Shown here: one piece after another, positions 25,238-33,227 of the stretch
How the letters are laid out: each line of letters starts with the position of its first letter
How positions within the stretch are numbered: position 1 is the stretch's first letter
Origin: Pseudomonadaceae bacterium
Lineage (GTDB): Bacteria > Pseudomonadota > Gammaproteobacteria > Pseudomonadales > Pseudomonadaceae
Direction: 5' to 3'
Length of the DNA stretch: 64,000 nucleotides
Assembly (NCBI GenBank): GCA_900766265.1
Contig: CAAFUS010000003.1
Span: 221,387 to 285,386, forward strand
The notes under the pieces: generated by a model
Seen by the model: only the letters and a program-made list of their open reading frames with translations
The model's database searches: none
What the model was told of the DNA's origin: nothing
Position numbers and translations under genes: made by a program

Positions 25238-25710
25238 TTGGCCTCCAGCTGCGCCAGCAGGCTCACCATCTCAAGTGCAGAGAGCGCGGCTTCGGCGCCC
25301 TTGTTGCCGGCCTTGGTGCCCGAGCGCTCGATGGCCTGTTCGATGGAGTCGACGGTCAGCACGCCGAAGGCGACCGGTACGCCGAATTCCATGGAAACCT
25401 GCGCCAGGCCCTTGGTGCACTCGCCCGCCACGTATTCGAAGTGCGGAGTGCCGCCACGAATGACCGCGCCGAGCGCAATGATGGCGTCGTACTCGCCCTG
25501 CTGGGCGACCTTCTGCGACACCAGCGGAATTTCGAAAGCACCCGGCGCGCGAATGACGGTGATGTCGTTTTCGTTGATGCCGTGGCGCAGCAGGGTATCG
25601 ACGGCGCCACTGACCAGGCTCTCGACGACGAAGCTGTTGAAGCGGCCAACCACCAGGGCGAACTTGCCGCGGGGGGCGATGAAGGTACCTTCGATGGTCT
25701 TCAGGGTCAT
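25234..25710 (-). CDS. ribH: 6,7-dimethyl-8-ribityllumazine synthase
   Basis: 158 residues from ATG 25710. Motifs: GRFNSFVVESLVSGAVDTL, RAPGAFEIPLV, ALGAVIRGGTPHFEYVA (catalytic His), FGVLTVDSIEQAIERSGTKAGNKGAEAALSALEM. It condenses the dihydroxybutanone phosphate from RibB with the RibD product to give lumazine. ATG 25710 has GATGAG seven bases upstream and matches the family start MTLKTIEGTF; an upstream ATG at 25722 would add four residues. Confidence 0.96.
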   Translation of the reverse strand: MTLKTIEGTFIAPRGKFALVVGRFNSFVVESLVSGAVDTLLRHGINENDITVIRAPGAFEIPLVSQKVAQQGEYDAIIALGAVIRGGTPHFEYVAGECTKGLAQVSMEFGVPVAFGVLTVDSIEQAIERSGTKAGNKGAEAALSALEMVSLLAQLEAK

Positions 25711-25736
25711 ATCGTTACTCATCTCTTTAAAGAACG

Positions 25737-25763
25737 AAGGCGCCGCAATCGTGGCGGCGCCTT
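25737..25763 (-). terminator. Hairpin between ribBA and ribH
   Basis: AAGGCGCCGC / GCGGCGCCTT, a perfect 10-bp stem with a 7-base loop, in the 61-nt gap after the ribBA stop. On the minus strand it is followed by CGTTCTTTAAAG, not a clean U-run, so it looks like an attenuator or partial terminator that could lower ribH-nusB readthrough rather than a full terminator. Confidence 0.5.
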
Positions 25764-25771
25764 GGCATCGG

Positions 25772-26860
25772 TCATTCGGCGGACAGGTATTCTACAACTT
25801 CCAGGTCGAAGCCGGATATCGCGTTGAACTTCATCGGCGAGCTCATCAGACGCATCTGCCGCACGCCCAGGTCGCGTAGAATCTGCGACCCCGCGCCGAC
25901 GGTGCTGTAGGTGCCCGGCGTCTTCGCCTGACCGCTGGTCCCTTCGCGTACATGGGCCAGCAGATCCTCGCTGTCCAGCGGATGGCCGAGCAGAAGGACC
26001 ACGCCGCTGCCGGCCTCGGCCACCTTCGCCATGGCCGCACGCAGGCTCCAGCGACCCGGCTGGCGCACCATCAGCAGGTCGCGCAGCGGGTCCATGTTAT
26101 GCACCCGCACCAGCGTCGGCGTGTCGCCCTGGATCTGCCCGAGGGTCAGCGCTAGGTGAACTTCGCCTTCGACCGAGTCGCGGTAGGTAACCAGGTTGAA
26201 CTGGCCCAGCTCGCTGTCGAGCGGCTGCTCGGCGACGCGTTCGATGGTGCGCTCGTGCAGCAGGCGATAGTGGATCAGATCGGCGATGGTGCCGATCTTG
26301 ATGCCGTGCTGCTCGGCGAACACCTCCAGTTCCGGGCGACGCGCCATGGTGCCGTCGTCGTTCATGATCTCGCAGATCACACCGGCAGGCTCGAACCCGG
26401 CCATCCGCGCCAGGTCGCACGCGGCCTCGGTGTGCCCGGCCCGCGCCAGGGTGCCACCGGGCTGGGCCATCAGTGGGAAAATATGCCCGGGGCTGACGAT
26501 GTCTTCGGCCTTGGCGTTGCGCGCAGCAGCGGCTTGCACGGTACGCGCCCGGTCGGCAGCGGAAATGCCAGTGGTCACGCCCTCGGCGGCCTCGATCGAG
26601 ACGGTGAACTTGGTGCCGAAGCCTGAGCCGTTGCGCGGGGCCATCAGTGGCAGCTTCAGCGTCTCGCAGCGTTCGCGGCTCATCGGCATGCAGATCAGGC
26701 CGCGCGCGAAGCGGGCCATGAAGTTGATGTGCTCGGGTTTGACGCATTCGGCGGCCATGATCAGGTCGCCTTCGTTCTCGCGATCCTCGTCATCCATCAG
26801 GATGACCATCTTGCCGGCGCGAATGTCTTCGATCAGTTCATCAATGCTATTGAGTGCCAT
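25772..26860 (-). CDS. ribBA: 3,4-dihydroxy-2-butanone-4-phosphate synthase with degenerate GTP cyclohydrolase II domain
   Basis: 363 residues. The N-terminal RibB domain (about 1-200) is intact: DDEDRENEGDLIMAAE, HTEAACDLARMAGFEPAGVICEIM. It makes dihydroxybutanone phosphate from ribulose 5-phosphate. The C-terminal 160 residues align with GTP cyclohydrolase II in layout, but where RibA has three zinc cysteines this protein reads VRVHNMDPLRDLLMVRQPG, with none. The domain is therefore unlikely to be catalytic; a separate ribA is 3.4 kb away. ATG 26860 has AAGGAAT upstream. Follows riboflavin synthase by 14 nt. Confidence 0.93.
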   Translation of the reverse strand: MALNSIDELIEDIRAGKMVILMDDEDRENEGDLIMAAECVKPEHINFMARFARGLICMPMSRERCETLKLPLMAPRNGSGFGTKFTVSIEAAEGVTTGISAADRARTVQAAAARNAKAEDIVSPGHIFPLMAQPGGTLARAGHTEAACDLARMAGFEPAGVICEIMNDDGTMARRPELEVFAEQHGIKIGTIADLIHYRLLHERTIERVAEQPLDSELGQFNLVTYRDSVEGEVHLALTLGQIQGDTPTLVRVHNMDPLRDLLMVRQPGRWSLRAAMAKVAEAGSGVVLLLGHPLDSEDLLAHVREGTSGQAKTPGTYSTVGAGSQILRDLGVRQMRLMSSPMKFNAISGFDLEVVEYLSAE

Positions 26861-26874
26861 CGTGGCAGATTCCT

Positions 26875-27537
26875 TCAATTCTTCAGGTAGCCGTGTTCGG
26901 CCAGAAAACCTTCGCTGATGCCGGATGCGCTGGGCTCGGCGGCCTTGTCGCCCAGCAGCAGGCGCTCGATGTAGCGCGCCAGCAGGTCGACCTCCAGGTT
27001 CACCTGCCGACCGGGGCGGTAGCCGGCCATGATGGTCTCGGCCAGCGTGTGCGGCACGATGGTCAGCTCGAATTCGGCGCCATTAACCGCATTGACGGTC
27101 AGGCTGGTGCCATCGACCGTGATCGATCCCTTGAGGGCGATGTACCTGGCGAGTTCGCGGGGCGCTCGGATGCGAAATTGCACCGCTCGGGCATTGTCCT
27201 GCCGTGAAACGACCTCGCCGACGCCGTCGACATGGCCGCTGACCAGGTGCCCGCCCAGGCGACTGGTAGGGGTCAAGGCCTTTTCCAGGTTGACCGGGCT
27301 GCCGGCCTTGAGATCGATGAAGGCGGTTCGTGCCAGGGTTTCGCGGCTGACGTCGGCCCAGAAGCCGTCGCCGGGCAGCGCCACCGCCGTCAGGCAGACG
27401 CCGTTGACCGCGATGCTGTCGCCGAGCTTGACGTCCGCCAGGTCCAGCTTGCCGGTCGCGACGTGCACACGCACGTCGCCCCCCTTGGGGGTCAGCGCCT
27501 CGATGCTGCCGATCGCTTCGATTATTCCAGTGAACAT
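26875..27537 (-). CDS. ribE: Riboflavin synthase (alpha chain)
   Basis: 220 residues, two tandem lumazine-binding beta-barrels: MFTGIIEAIGSIEAL and DSIAVNGVCLTA in the first, LGGHLVSGHVDGVG and GSITVDGTSLTVNAV in the second. It dismutates two lumazines into riboflavin. ATG 27537 has GGAGG. It is the first complete gene behind the FMN riboswitch; a 16-codon upstream ORF with its own Shine-Dalgarno overlaps this start and may couple translation. Also called ribC in some pseudomonad annotations. Confidence 0.96.
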   Translation of the reverse strand: MFTGIIEAIGSIEALTPKGGDVRVHVATGKLDLADVKLGDSIAVNGVCLTAVALPGDGFWADVSRETLARTAFIDLKAGSPVNLEKALTPTSRLGGHLVSGHVDGVGEVVSRQDNARAVQFRIRAPRELARYIALKGSITVDGTSLTVNAVNGAEFELTIVPHTLAETIMAGYRPGRQVNLEVDLLARYIERLLLGDKAAEPSASGISEGFLAEHGYLKN

Positions 27538-27572
27538 AGAGCCTCCGTGTCGAGGCGGCGTGAAAGAAGCAT
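27522..27572 (-). CDS. Possible 16-codon upstream ORF overlapping the riboflavin synthase start
   Basis: ATG 27572 follows AGGAG by eight bases and encodes MLLSRRLDTEALCSLE, stopping at TAA 27524-27522, 13 nt inside the riboflavin synthase gene in another frame. The riboflavin synthase Shine-Dalgarno lies inside it. Its own AGG is paired in a 7-bp hairpin CCTGTTT/AAACAGG (27583-27601). It looks like a leader peptide or translational coupler, but there is no homology to test this by eye. Confidence 0.4.
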   Translation of the reverse strand: MLLSRRLDTEALCSLE

Positions 27573-27660
27573 GTGACGAACTCCTGTTTATGAAAAACAG
27601 GGCACTGCGGATCGATAGGGATCGTGACGCGCGCGCGAACGGCGCCCGTCGAGGCATCCC

Positions 27661-27807
27661 GCTCTCTCTCATCCGGACTATACCGTCGGCCCCGGAATCA
27701 CACCGGGTCTGCTGACCTTGCCGAGGCAAGCGCTCGCGGGCTAACGCAGAGGCCTGGCCTGCCGCGTATCACCGCCGGTGGGGAATCGCACCCCGCCCTG
27801 AGAACGT
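27661..27807 (-). ncRNA. FMN riboswitch (RFN element)
   Basis: On the minus strand the conserved RFN segments appear in order: TCTCAGGGCGGGGTGCGATTC, CCCACCGGCGGTGAT, GCCCGCGAGCG, GGTCAGCAGACCCGGTG, CCGGGGCCGACGGTATAG and TCCGGATGAGAGAGA. It sits in the 337-nt gap after ribD and before riboflavin synthase, so it should govern riboflavin synthase-ribBA-ribH and the genes behind them but not nrdR-ribD. No clear U-run terminator follows; control at translation is likely. Confidence 0.95.
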
Positions 27808-27874
27808 GGCCGCATGCGGCCGACGGCGTTTTTACCACACTCCGGGGGTTCGTGCAGCCGCCGCCTGGCCGGCA

Positions 27875-28984
27875 CTAGCGCGCGAGGGGGCGCGCGGTGA
27901 TCCGCCAGTCGTCGCCCACGGCGCGCATATCGACAATGCGCAGCTCCCGCGCCTGGGCCATTCGCTCCAGCGGCAGCTCCAGCAGCGGGCGCGCCGACGA
28001 GCCGAGCAGCTTGGCTGCGACATAGATTCGGTATTCATCTACCAGCCCTTGCTCGGCAAAGGCACCCGCCAGGCGCGGGCCGGCCTCGACCAGCACCTCA
28101 TTGGCCCCGCGCGCACCGAGCGCCGCCAACAGCGCCGGCAGGTCGACCCGATCGTGAGCAGCCAGCGCCACCAGTTCGTGACCGGCGGCCCGGTAGCGCG
28201 CCGCCTCGGCGTCGTCTAGGGCTGCCACCAGCGCGGGGCCGGCCTTGAAGAATGGCGCCTCGAGCGGCACGCGTAGGCGGCCGTCGATCAGCACGCGCAA
28301 CGGCGGGCGCTGCAGGGCCAGCGCCGCGAGCGACGGCTCCAGGCGGAGCTCCTCGGCACGGACGGTCAGCCGCGCGCCGTCGATCAGCACCGTATCGGCG
28401 CCGGTAAGCACCACGCTCGACCGCGCCCGCAGCGCCTGTACGTCGGCCCGTGCGGCAGGCCCAGTGATCCACTGGCTTTCGCCCGAGGCCATGGCGGTGC
28501 GCCCGTCCAGGCTCATTGCCAGCTTCACGCGGACGAATGGCAGACCTCCTTCCATGCGTTTGATGAAACCGGGGTTGAGTTCGCGCACTTCGGCCTCGAG
28601 CACACCGCAGACCACATCGATTCCTGCGTTACGCAACCGCTGCAGGCCGCGCCCGGCTACCTGTGGGTTGGGGTCCTGCATCGCCGCGACCACACGAGAC
28701 ACGCCGGCCTTCACCAGCGCCTCGGCACACGGGGGTGTGCGTCCGTGATGGCTGCACGGCTCGAGCGTGACGTAGGCAGTGGCACCGCGCGCACGATCGC
28801 CGGCCATGCGCAGGGCATGCACTTCGGCATGGGGCTCGCCGGCACGCTGGTGCCAGCCCTCACCCACGACCTGGCCGTCACGCACGATGACGCAGCCGAC
28901 TCGGGGATTGGGGTGGGTGGAATACAGACCCTGGCGCGCCAGCTGCAGGGCACGTGCCATGGGCTCGAGATCGGCGGCGTCCAT
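27875..28984 (-). CDS. ribD: Bifunctional diaminohydroxyphosphoribosylaminopyrimidine deaminase / 5-amino-6-(5-phosphoribosylamino)uracil reductase
   Basis: 369 residues. N-terminal deaminase: HPNPRVGCVIV, zinc motif HAEVHAL (His52, Glu54) and EPCSHHGRTPPC (Cys77, Cys86). C-terminal NADPH reductase: VRVKLAMSLDGRTAMASGESQWITG and EVLVEAGPRLAGAF. It performs the second and third steps of pyrimidine processing in riboflavin synthesis. ATG 28984 shares its A with the nrdR stop, so the two are coupled. The frame is open upstream inside nrdR without homology. Confidence 0.96.
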   Translation of the reverse strand: MDAADLEPMARALQLARQGLYSTHPNPRVGCVIVRDGQVVGEGWHQRAGEPHAEVHALRMAGDRARGATAYVTLEPCSHHGRTPPCAEALVKAGVSRVVAAMQDPNPQVAGRGLQRLRNAGIDVVCGVLEAEVRELNPGFIKRMEGGLPFVRVKLAMSLDGRTAMASGESQWITGPAARADVQALRARSSVVLTGADTVLIDGARLTVRAEELRLEPSLAALALQRPPLRVLIDGRLRVPLEAPFFKAGPALVAALDDAEAARYRAAGHELVALAAHDRVDLPALLAALGARGANEVLVEAGPRLAGAFAEQGLVDEYRIYVAAKLLGSSARPLLELPLERMAQARELRIVDMRAVGDDWRITARPLAR

Positions 28985-29448
28985 CAGGCCTTGGACGGCT
29001 CGCGGGACAGCCGCTCGATTTCCTCGCGGAACTCGTTGAGGTCCTGGAAGCGCCGGTAGACCGACGCGAAGCGGATGTAGGCCACTTCGTCGAGCTTCTG
29101 CAGCTCGGCCATCACTAGCTCGCCGAGCACCAGCGACTTGACTTCCCGCTCGCCGGTGGCGCGCAGCTTGCTCTTGATGTGAGCGATGGCTTCCTCGAGG
29201 CGCTCCACGCTCACTGGCCGTTTTTCCAGCGCGCGCTGCATGCCGGCGCGCAGCTTGTCCTCGTCGAACGGCTGGCGACTGCCGTCCTGCTTGATCAGCC
29301 TCGGCATCACCAGCTCGGCGGTCTCGAAGGTGGTGAAACGCTCGCCACAGGCGAGGCACTCCCGGCGACGCCGGACCTGGTCACCCTCGGCGACCAGGCG
29401 CGAATCGATGACCTTGGTATCGTTCGCACTACAGAAGGGACAATGCAT
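28984..29448 (-). CDS. nrdR: Transcriptional repressor NrdR
   Basis: 154 residues: an N-terminal zinc ribbon with Cys3, Cys6, Cys31, Cys34 (MHCPFCSAND...CLACGERF) and a C-terminal ATP-cone (PRLIKQDGSRQPFDEDKLRAGMQRALEKRPV). NrdR senses dATP/ATP and represses ribonucleotide reductase genes through NrdR boxes. ATG 29448 matches the invariant MHCPFC start; the upstream open frame is not coding. Standard nrdR-ribD neighbour pair. Confidence 0.97.
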   Translation of the reverse strand: MHCPFCSANDTKVIDSRLVAEGDQVRRRRECLACGERFTTFETAELVMPRLIKQDGSRQPFDEDKLRAGMQRALEKRPVSVERLEEAIAHIKSKLRATGEREVKSLVLGELVMAELQKLDEVAYIRFASVYRRFQDLNEFREEIERLSREPSKA

Positions 29449-29564
29449 GGGAAAGGCGGGAGTCAGACCGTCGGGAAAGCCATGGTAGCGCATCCGACCG
29501 TCAAGACAAGCGGAGGGATTTGCTGCTATACAGCGGCCATTCCACCTGTTTCGAGGAGCCTTCC

Positions 29565-29993
29565 GTGCCGTTATTTCCTGCAGTCCTGTCCGGTCTCCTG
29601 GTGCTTCTCGCCGGCTGCGCAAGCCCGCCTTCCGAACCGCCGACCACCCCGCCCGTGACTGAACTGCCGGTGCCCGAAAGCAAACTGCTGCACGAGCTCA
29701 GCGGGACCCTGATCGGCGCGCCGGCCGGCAGCGAAGTCGAGCTCGCACTGCTCGATGTGGACAACCACGAGCAGCCGGATCGCCTGCTGGCCAACGTCAA
29801 GCTCAACGGCCGTGGCACCGATCTGCCGTTCATCCTCAGCTTCAACCCCGAGACCTTCGCCAAGAGCCAGCGCGTGGAACTGCGCGGACGCGTTACCCGG
29901 TCCGGCCAGCTGATCATGCGCCTGCCCGCCCGCCAGATCCGCAGCAGCGCCAGCCAGGCGCTCGGCCCGCTCAGGCTGGAACCGGCACCGTGA
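29565..29993 (+). CDS. YbaY-family lipoprotein
   Basis: 142 residues from a GTG start at 29565 with GAGGAG seven bases upstream. Signal peptide with lipobox LLAGC, then a proline-rich linker and a small beta domain with LSGTLIGAPAGSEVELALLDV and LPFILSFNPETF, characteristic of the YbaY/META-like lipoproteins of unknown function. The stop overlaps the next gene by GTGA. An earlier ATG at 29520 would place residues in front of the signal peptide and is less likely. Confidence 0.8.
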   Translation: MPLFPAVLSGLLVLLAGCASPPSEPPTTPPVTELPVPESKLLHELSGTLIGAPAGSEVELALLDVDNHEQPDRLLANVKLNGRGTDLPFILSFNPETFAKSQRVELRGRVTRSGQLIMRLPARQIRSSASQALGPLRLEPAP

Positions 29994-30643
29994 CGATGCC
30001 CGCAGCCCTGCAGGCGGCCCTGAACGAACGACTGGGGGATGCCCGCCTGGTGGTCGAGACGCTGCCGGGAACAGACCTCAGGCTGTGGCTGATCGACGGG
30101 GGCAACATGGACCGCGCCTTCAGCCCCGACGAGACCCGACGAATCCTGGAAGAGCCGCCGTACTGGTGCTTCTGCTGGGCCAGCGGCCTGGCACTGGCGC
30201 GTTGGCTGGCCGAGCGCCCGGAACGTCTGGCTGGCAAGCGGGTGCTGGATTTCGGCAGCGGCTCGGGGGTCGCCGCCATCGCAGCGGCCAAGGCCGGCGC
30301 AGCGCAGGTGGTGGCCTGCGACCTCGATCCTGTAGCGCTCGAGGCCTGCCGCGCCAATGCGGCCCTGAACGGGGTAGCGCTGGACTATTCGACGGACTTT
30401 TTCGCCGAGACCACTCGCTACGATCTGATCATCGTCGCCGACGTGCTCTACGACCGCGGCAACCTGCCGCTGCTTGACGATTTCCTCGGTCGCGGACGCG
30501 AGATACTGGTGGCCGACTCCCGCGTTCGGGACTTCGCCCATCCGGCCTATGACCGCCTCGCCGTGCTCGACGTCTGCACCTGGCCGGACCTTGCCGAACC
30601 CGCGGAATTTTGCCGGGTGAGCCTGTACCAGGCCTATAGCTGA
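29990..30643 (+). CDS. Class I SAM methyltransferase (ETF-beta lysine methyltransferase-like)
   Basis: 217 residues. The SAM motif I is VLDFGSGSGVAAIAAAKAGA with acidic VVACDLDPVALEAC, and the motif before it, EEPPYWCFCWASGLALARWL, resembles the PPYWAFxWPGG signature of the METTL20/ETFKMT-type protein lysine methyltransferases. Substrate may therefore be a protein such as electron-transfer flavoprotein, but this is inference. Start GTG 29990 overlaps the lipoprotein stop; ATG 29996 is an alternative. Confidence 0.82.
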   Translation: MTMPAALQAALNERLGDARLVVETLPGTDLRLWLIDGGNMDRAFSPDETRRILEEPPYWCFCWASGLALARWLAERPERLAGKRVLDFGSGSGVAAIAAAKAGAAQVVACDLDPVALEACRANAALNGVALDYSTDFFAETTRYDLIIVADVLYDRGNLPLLDDFLGRGREILVADSRVRDFAHPAYDRLAVLDVCTWPDLAEPAEFCRVSLYQAYS

Positions 30644-30660
30644 GGGCTTGCGCAGCGGCC

Positions 30661-31191
30661 ATGAGCGATCCTACCCTGCGCCTGTTCTTCGCCTTGCCCT
30701 GCCCCGGTCCGCTGCGCCCGATTCTGTCCGCCTGGCGCGACGGACTGGGCCTCGATGGCCGCCCGGTCGCGCCCGCCAATCTGCACCTGACCCTGGCGTT
30801 TCTCGGCAGCCAGCCGGCGACATGCCTGCCACAGCTGGGCCAGATCGGCGCCGCGCTGCAGGTCCATCACCGTTTCGAGCTGGAACTGCAGCGACTCGAG
30901 CAATGGAAACACGGGCTCACCGTCCTTGCGCCCGAGTCGCCACCACGGGCCCTGCTGGAGCTTCAGCGGGACTTGCGCCAACGCCTCGCGGCGCAGGGGC
31001 TGGGCGAGGACAGCCCCGACTTTCGCCCCCACGTGACGCTGTTCCGGCAGTCCGGGTCGATCACACAACACCTGCAGGTCTCGCTGCGCTGGTCCGCCGA
31101 ACGGGTCGTTCTCTATCTGTCCGAAAACCAGCCCGGCGGCGTACGCTATCGTGAGATGGACAGCTGGCCCCTCCGCCCTGGCGCCCGCTGA
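30661..31191 (+). CDS. thpR: RNA 2',3'-cyclic phosphodiesterase
   Basis: 176 residues of the 2H phosphoesterase superfamily: the two HxT motifs are HLTLAFLGSQ near residue 41 and HVTLFRQSG near residue 124, with N-terminal LRLFFALPCPGPLR. Opens 2',3'-cyclic phosphates on RNA ends; formerly called 2'-5' RNA ligase LigT. Starts 17 nt after the methyltransferase gene, probably same transcript. Confidence 0.92.
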   Translation: MSDPTLRLFFALPCPGPLRPILSAWRDGLGLDGRPVAPANLHLTLAFLGSQPATCLPQLGQIGAALQVHHRFELELQRLEQWKHGLTVLAPESPPRALLELQRDLRQRLAAQGLGEDSPDFRPHVTLFRQSGSITQHLQVSLRWSAERVVLYLSENQPGGVRYREMDSWPLRPGAR

Positions 31192-31268
31192 CCGCGCCCT
31201 TGTTTCCCGCCCAGGCGCCTCCATTTACCATGCACCACTTTCAGTCGCCCGACGTGTCGAGTATTTCC

Positions 31269-32141
31269 ATGAATGATACCCCCTACATCTTCGAGGTATC
31301 CGGCGCCGCCGCTTTCGAGCAGCTGGTGGTCGAGAACTCCTTCCACAAGCCAGTGCTGGTGGATTTCTGGGCTGAGTGGTGCGCCCCCTGCAAGGCCTTG
31401 ATGCCGCTGCTGGCCAAGATCACCGAGGAGTTTCAGGGCGAGCTGCTGCTGGCCAAGGTCAACTGCGACATCGAGCAGGACATCGTGGCGCGTTTCGGCA
31501 TACGCAGCCTGCCGACCGTGGTGCTGTTCAAAAATGGCCAGCCGGTGGACGGCTTCGCCGGCGCGCAGCCCGAATCGGCCATCCGCGCTATGCTGCAGCC
31601 GCACGTACAGCTTCCCGCCGCGCCGCAAGCCGATCTGCTGGAGACTGCCCAGGCCGCGTTCGCCGAGGGACGGATCGCCGAGGCCGAAGCCTTGCTCAAG
31701 CAATTACTCGGCGAAGACAACGAGAACGGTGCGGCACTGATCCTCTACGCGCGCTGCCTGGCCGAGCGCGGCGAGCTGGGCGAAGCCGAGACCGTATTGG
31801 GCGCCGTCAAGGGCGACGAACACAAGCAGGCACTGGCCGGTGCGCGGGCGCAGCTGACCTTTCTTCGCCAAGTCGCCGAGCTGCCGGAAGCGGCCGACCT
31901 TAAAAGCCGCCTGGCAGCCAACGCCCAGGATGATGAAGCGGCGTATCAGCTGGCCATCCATCAACTGGCACGCCAGCAATACGAGCCGGCGCTCGAAGCC
32001 CTGCTCCAGGTGTTCGTGCGCAACCGCAGCTATGCCGACGGCCTGCCCCACAAGACGCTGCTGCAGGTGTTCGACCTGTTGGGCACCGAGCACCCGCTGG
32101 TGACCCTCTATCGGCGCAGGCTGTACCAGGCCCTGTACTGA
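31269..32141 (+). CDS. cnoX: Thioredoxin-TPR chaperedoxin CnoX (YbbN)
   Basis: 290 residues: a thioredoxin domain (1-105) with the active site WCAPCK (Cys38, Cys41) and cis-Pro in SLPTVV, then a TPR-like C-terminal half (FAEGRIAEAEALLKQLLGED, RQQYEPALEALLQVF). Matches YbbN/CnoX, a holdase that protects proteins from oxidation and passes them to GroEL. Unlike E. coli YbbN, the CxxC pair is complete. ATG 31269 is the family start (MNDTPYIFEV). Confidence 0.92.
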   Translation: MNDTPYIFEVSGAAAFEQLVVENSFHKPVLVDFWAEWCAPCKALMPLLAKITEEFQGELLLAKVNCDIEQDIVARFGIRSLPTVVLFKNGQPVDGFAGAQPESAIRAMLQPHVQLPAAPQADLLETAQAAFAEGRIAEAEALLKQLLGEDNENGAALILYARCLAERGELGEAETVLGAVKGDEHKQALAGARAQLTFLRQVAELPEAADLKSRLAANAQDDEAAYQLAIHQLARQQYEPALEALLQVFVRNRSYADGLPHKTLLQVFDLLGTEHPLVTLYRRRLYQALY

Positions 32142-32152
32142 GGCCGGCCGGG

Positions 32153-32488
32153 CTAGGGTTCGATCCAGTAAAAGGTCGGCGCGTCCTTACCGGTTTCCAG
32201 CCGTACCCGATCGCTGTGGCGCAGCCTAACCATCAGCCGTTTTCCGCCCTGGGCATTTCCCGCCAGGGCTTCGAGGGCCGCCAGCAATTGCGGCCCTTCC
32301 ATCTGCCCTGCCTGGCGCAGCACCTGCTGCGCCGCGTCCCAAAGGGCATCGACCGGACCCGCAGCCGGTTGTGGCTGCTGCGCCGCGGCCCCCGTTCCTT
32401 CGTTGCCCAGACGCGCCCAGTCCTCGGCATCCAGTTCGACACTGAGGTCCACTGGCCAGTCCCCTATGCGCCCCTTGATTCTGATCAT
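32153..32488 (-). CDS. Conserved small protein of unknown function
   Basis: 111 residues starting MIRIKGRIGDWPVDLSVELDAEDWARL, then an Ala/Gln/Pro-rich linker, a helical middle ALWDAAQQVLRQAGQMEGPQLLAALEALAG and a C-terminal strand LMVRLRHSDRVRLE. No family recognised. Codon use is like its neighbours and the position between cnoX and the zinc cluster is, from memory, the same in P. aeruginosa. ATG 32488 chosen because homology-like order begins there; longer frame to 32527 possible. Convergent with cnoX. Confidence 0.7.
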   Translation of the reverse strand: MIRIKGRIGDWPVDLSVELDAEDWARLGNEGTGAAAQQPQPAAGPVDALWDAAQQVLRQAGQMEGPQLLAALEALAGNAQGGKRLMVRLRHSDRVRLETGKDAPTFYWIEP

Positions 32489-32555
32489 CGATGCGCCCCC
32501 CTGTGTTGGCGCCATGCTACATGCCAATTGAGCAAACGCCAGCGCGGCGGTAAAG

Positions 32556-32565
32556 TGTTATAACA
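32556..32565. promoter_or_regulatory. Zur-like palindrome upstream of zrgA
   Basis: TGTTATAACA, a perfect 10-bp palindrome within AGTGTTATAACATTACT, 22 bp before the zrgA ATG. It matches the centre of gammaproteobacterial Zur sites (TGTTATA...TATAACA types), and the identical 10-mer occurs at 40656-40665 before the convergent TonB operon. Zinc regulation is inferred from this and from the gene products. Confidence 0.7.
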
Positions 32566-32587
32566 TTACTAACCCAGTGAGGTTTCC

Positions 32588-33196
32588 ATGCATCGTCTGC
32601 TGCTAGCGCTCCCCTTCGCCCTCATACCACTGGCCCACGCGGCCGAGCACAGCCACGGGCATGATCACGACCATGAGCACACCAGCCTTTCAGCTCACGA
32701 ACACGGCGTCGCTCGACTCAATGTCGCCCTGGACGGCCAGACCCTGGAACTCGAACTGGAGACTCCGGCGATGAATCTGCTCGGCTTCGAGCACGCCGCC
32801 ACCAGCGATGCGGACAAGGCCACTCTGAAAGCCGCACGCGAATCGCTGGCGCAGCCGCTGACGCTGTTTTCGATTCCTGCCCAGGCCGGCTGCAGCGTAG
32901 CGTCCTCGGAACTGGACAGCCCGCTATTCGGCGATAGGGAACAGGAACACAAGAAAGAGCACGGGCACACGCATGCAGGGGAACACGACCACGACCACGA
33001 CCACGACCACGAACACAGCGACATCAGCGCGCACTACCAGCTCAGCTGCTCCGCACCGGCCGCGCTGACAACTTTGGACTTGAACGCACTGTTCCAGCGC
33101 TTCCCCGATACCCGGACAATTCAGGTACAACTGATCGGCCCGAGCGGGCAGCAAGGCGTCGAGCTGACCCCGAGCAATCCGCGTCTGAACTTCTGA
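32588..33196 (+). CDS. zrgA: ZrgA-family (DUF2796) His-rich periplasmic zinc-uptake protein
   Basis: 202 residues: signal peptide of 18 residues ending HAAE, a His/Asp cluster HSHGHDHDHEH right after it, the DUF2796 core SAHEHGVARLNVALDGQTLELELETPAMNLLGFEHA, a second long His/Asp/Glu stretch (residues about 120-140), and a C-terminal part ending FPDTRTIQVQLIG...NPRLNF. DUF2796 proteins are known as ZrgA, induced by zinc starvation. The His-rich segments are obvious Zn2+ binding candidates. First gene of a + strand operon under a Zur-like palindrome. Confidence 0.9.
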   Translation: MHRLLLALPFALIPLAHAAEHSHGHDHDHEHTSLSAHEHGVARLNVALDGQTLELELETPAMNLLGFEHAATSDADKATLKAARESLAQPLTLFSIPAQAGCSVASSELDSPLFGDREQEHKKEHGHTHAGEHDHDHDHDHEHSDISAHYQLSCSAPAALTTLDLNALFQRFPDTRTIQVQLIGPSGQQGVELTPSNPRLNF

Positions 33197-33227
33197 CACC
33201 TCGAGCCTTGGCCCTAAGCGGTAACGC

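Noticed and set aside
32640..33030. Repeated cac/gac-type codons (possible DNA repeat) in zrgA
   Set aside because: They encode the His/Asp metal-binding stretches of ZrgA; not an independent repeat or CRISPR.
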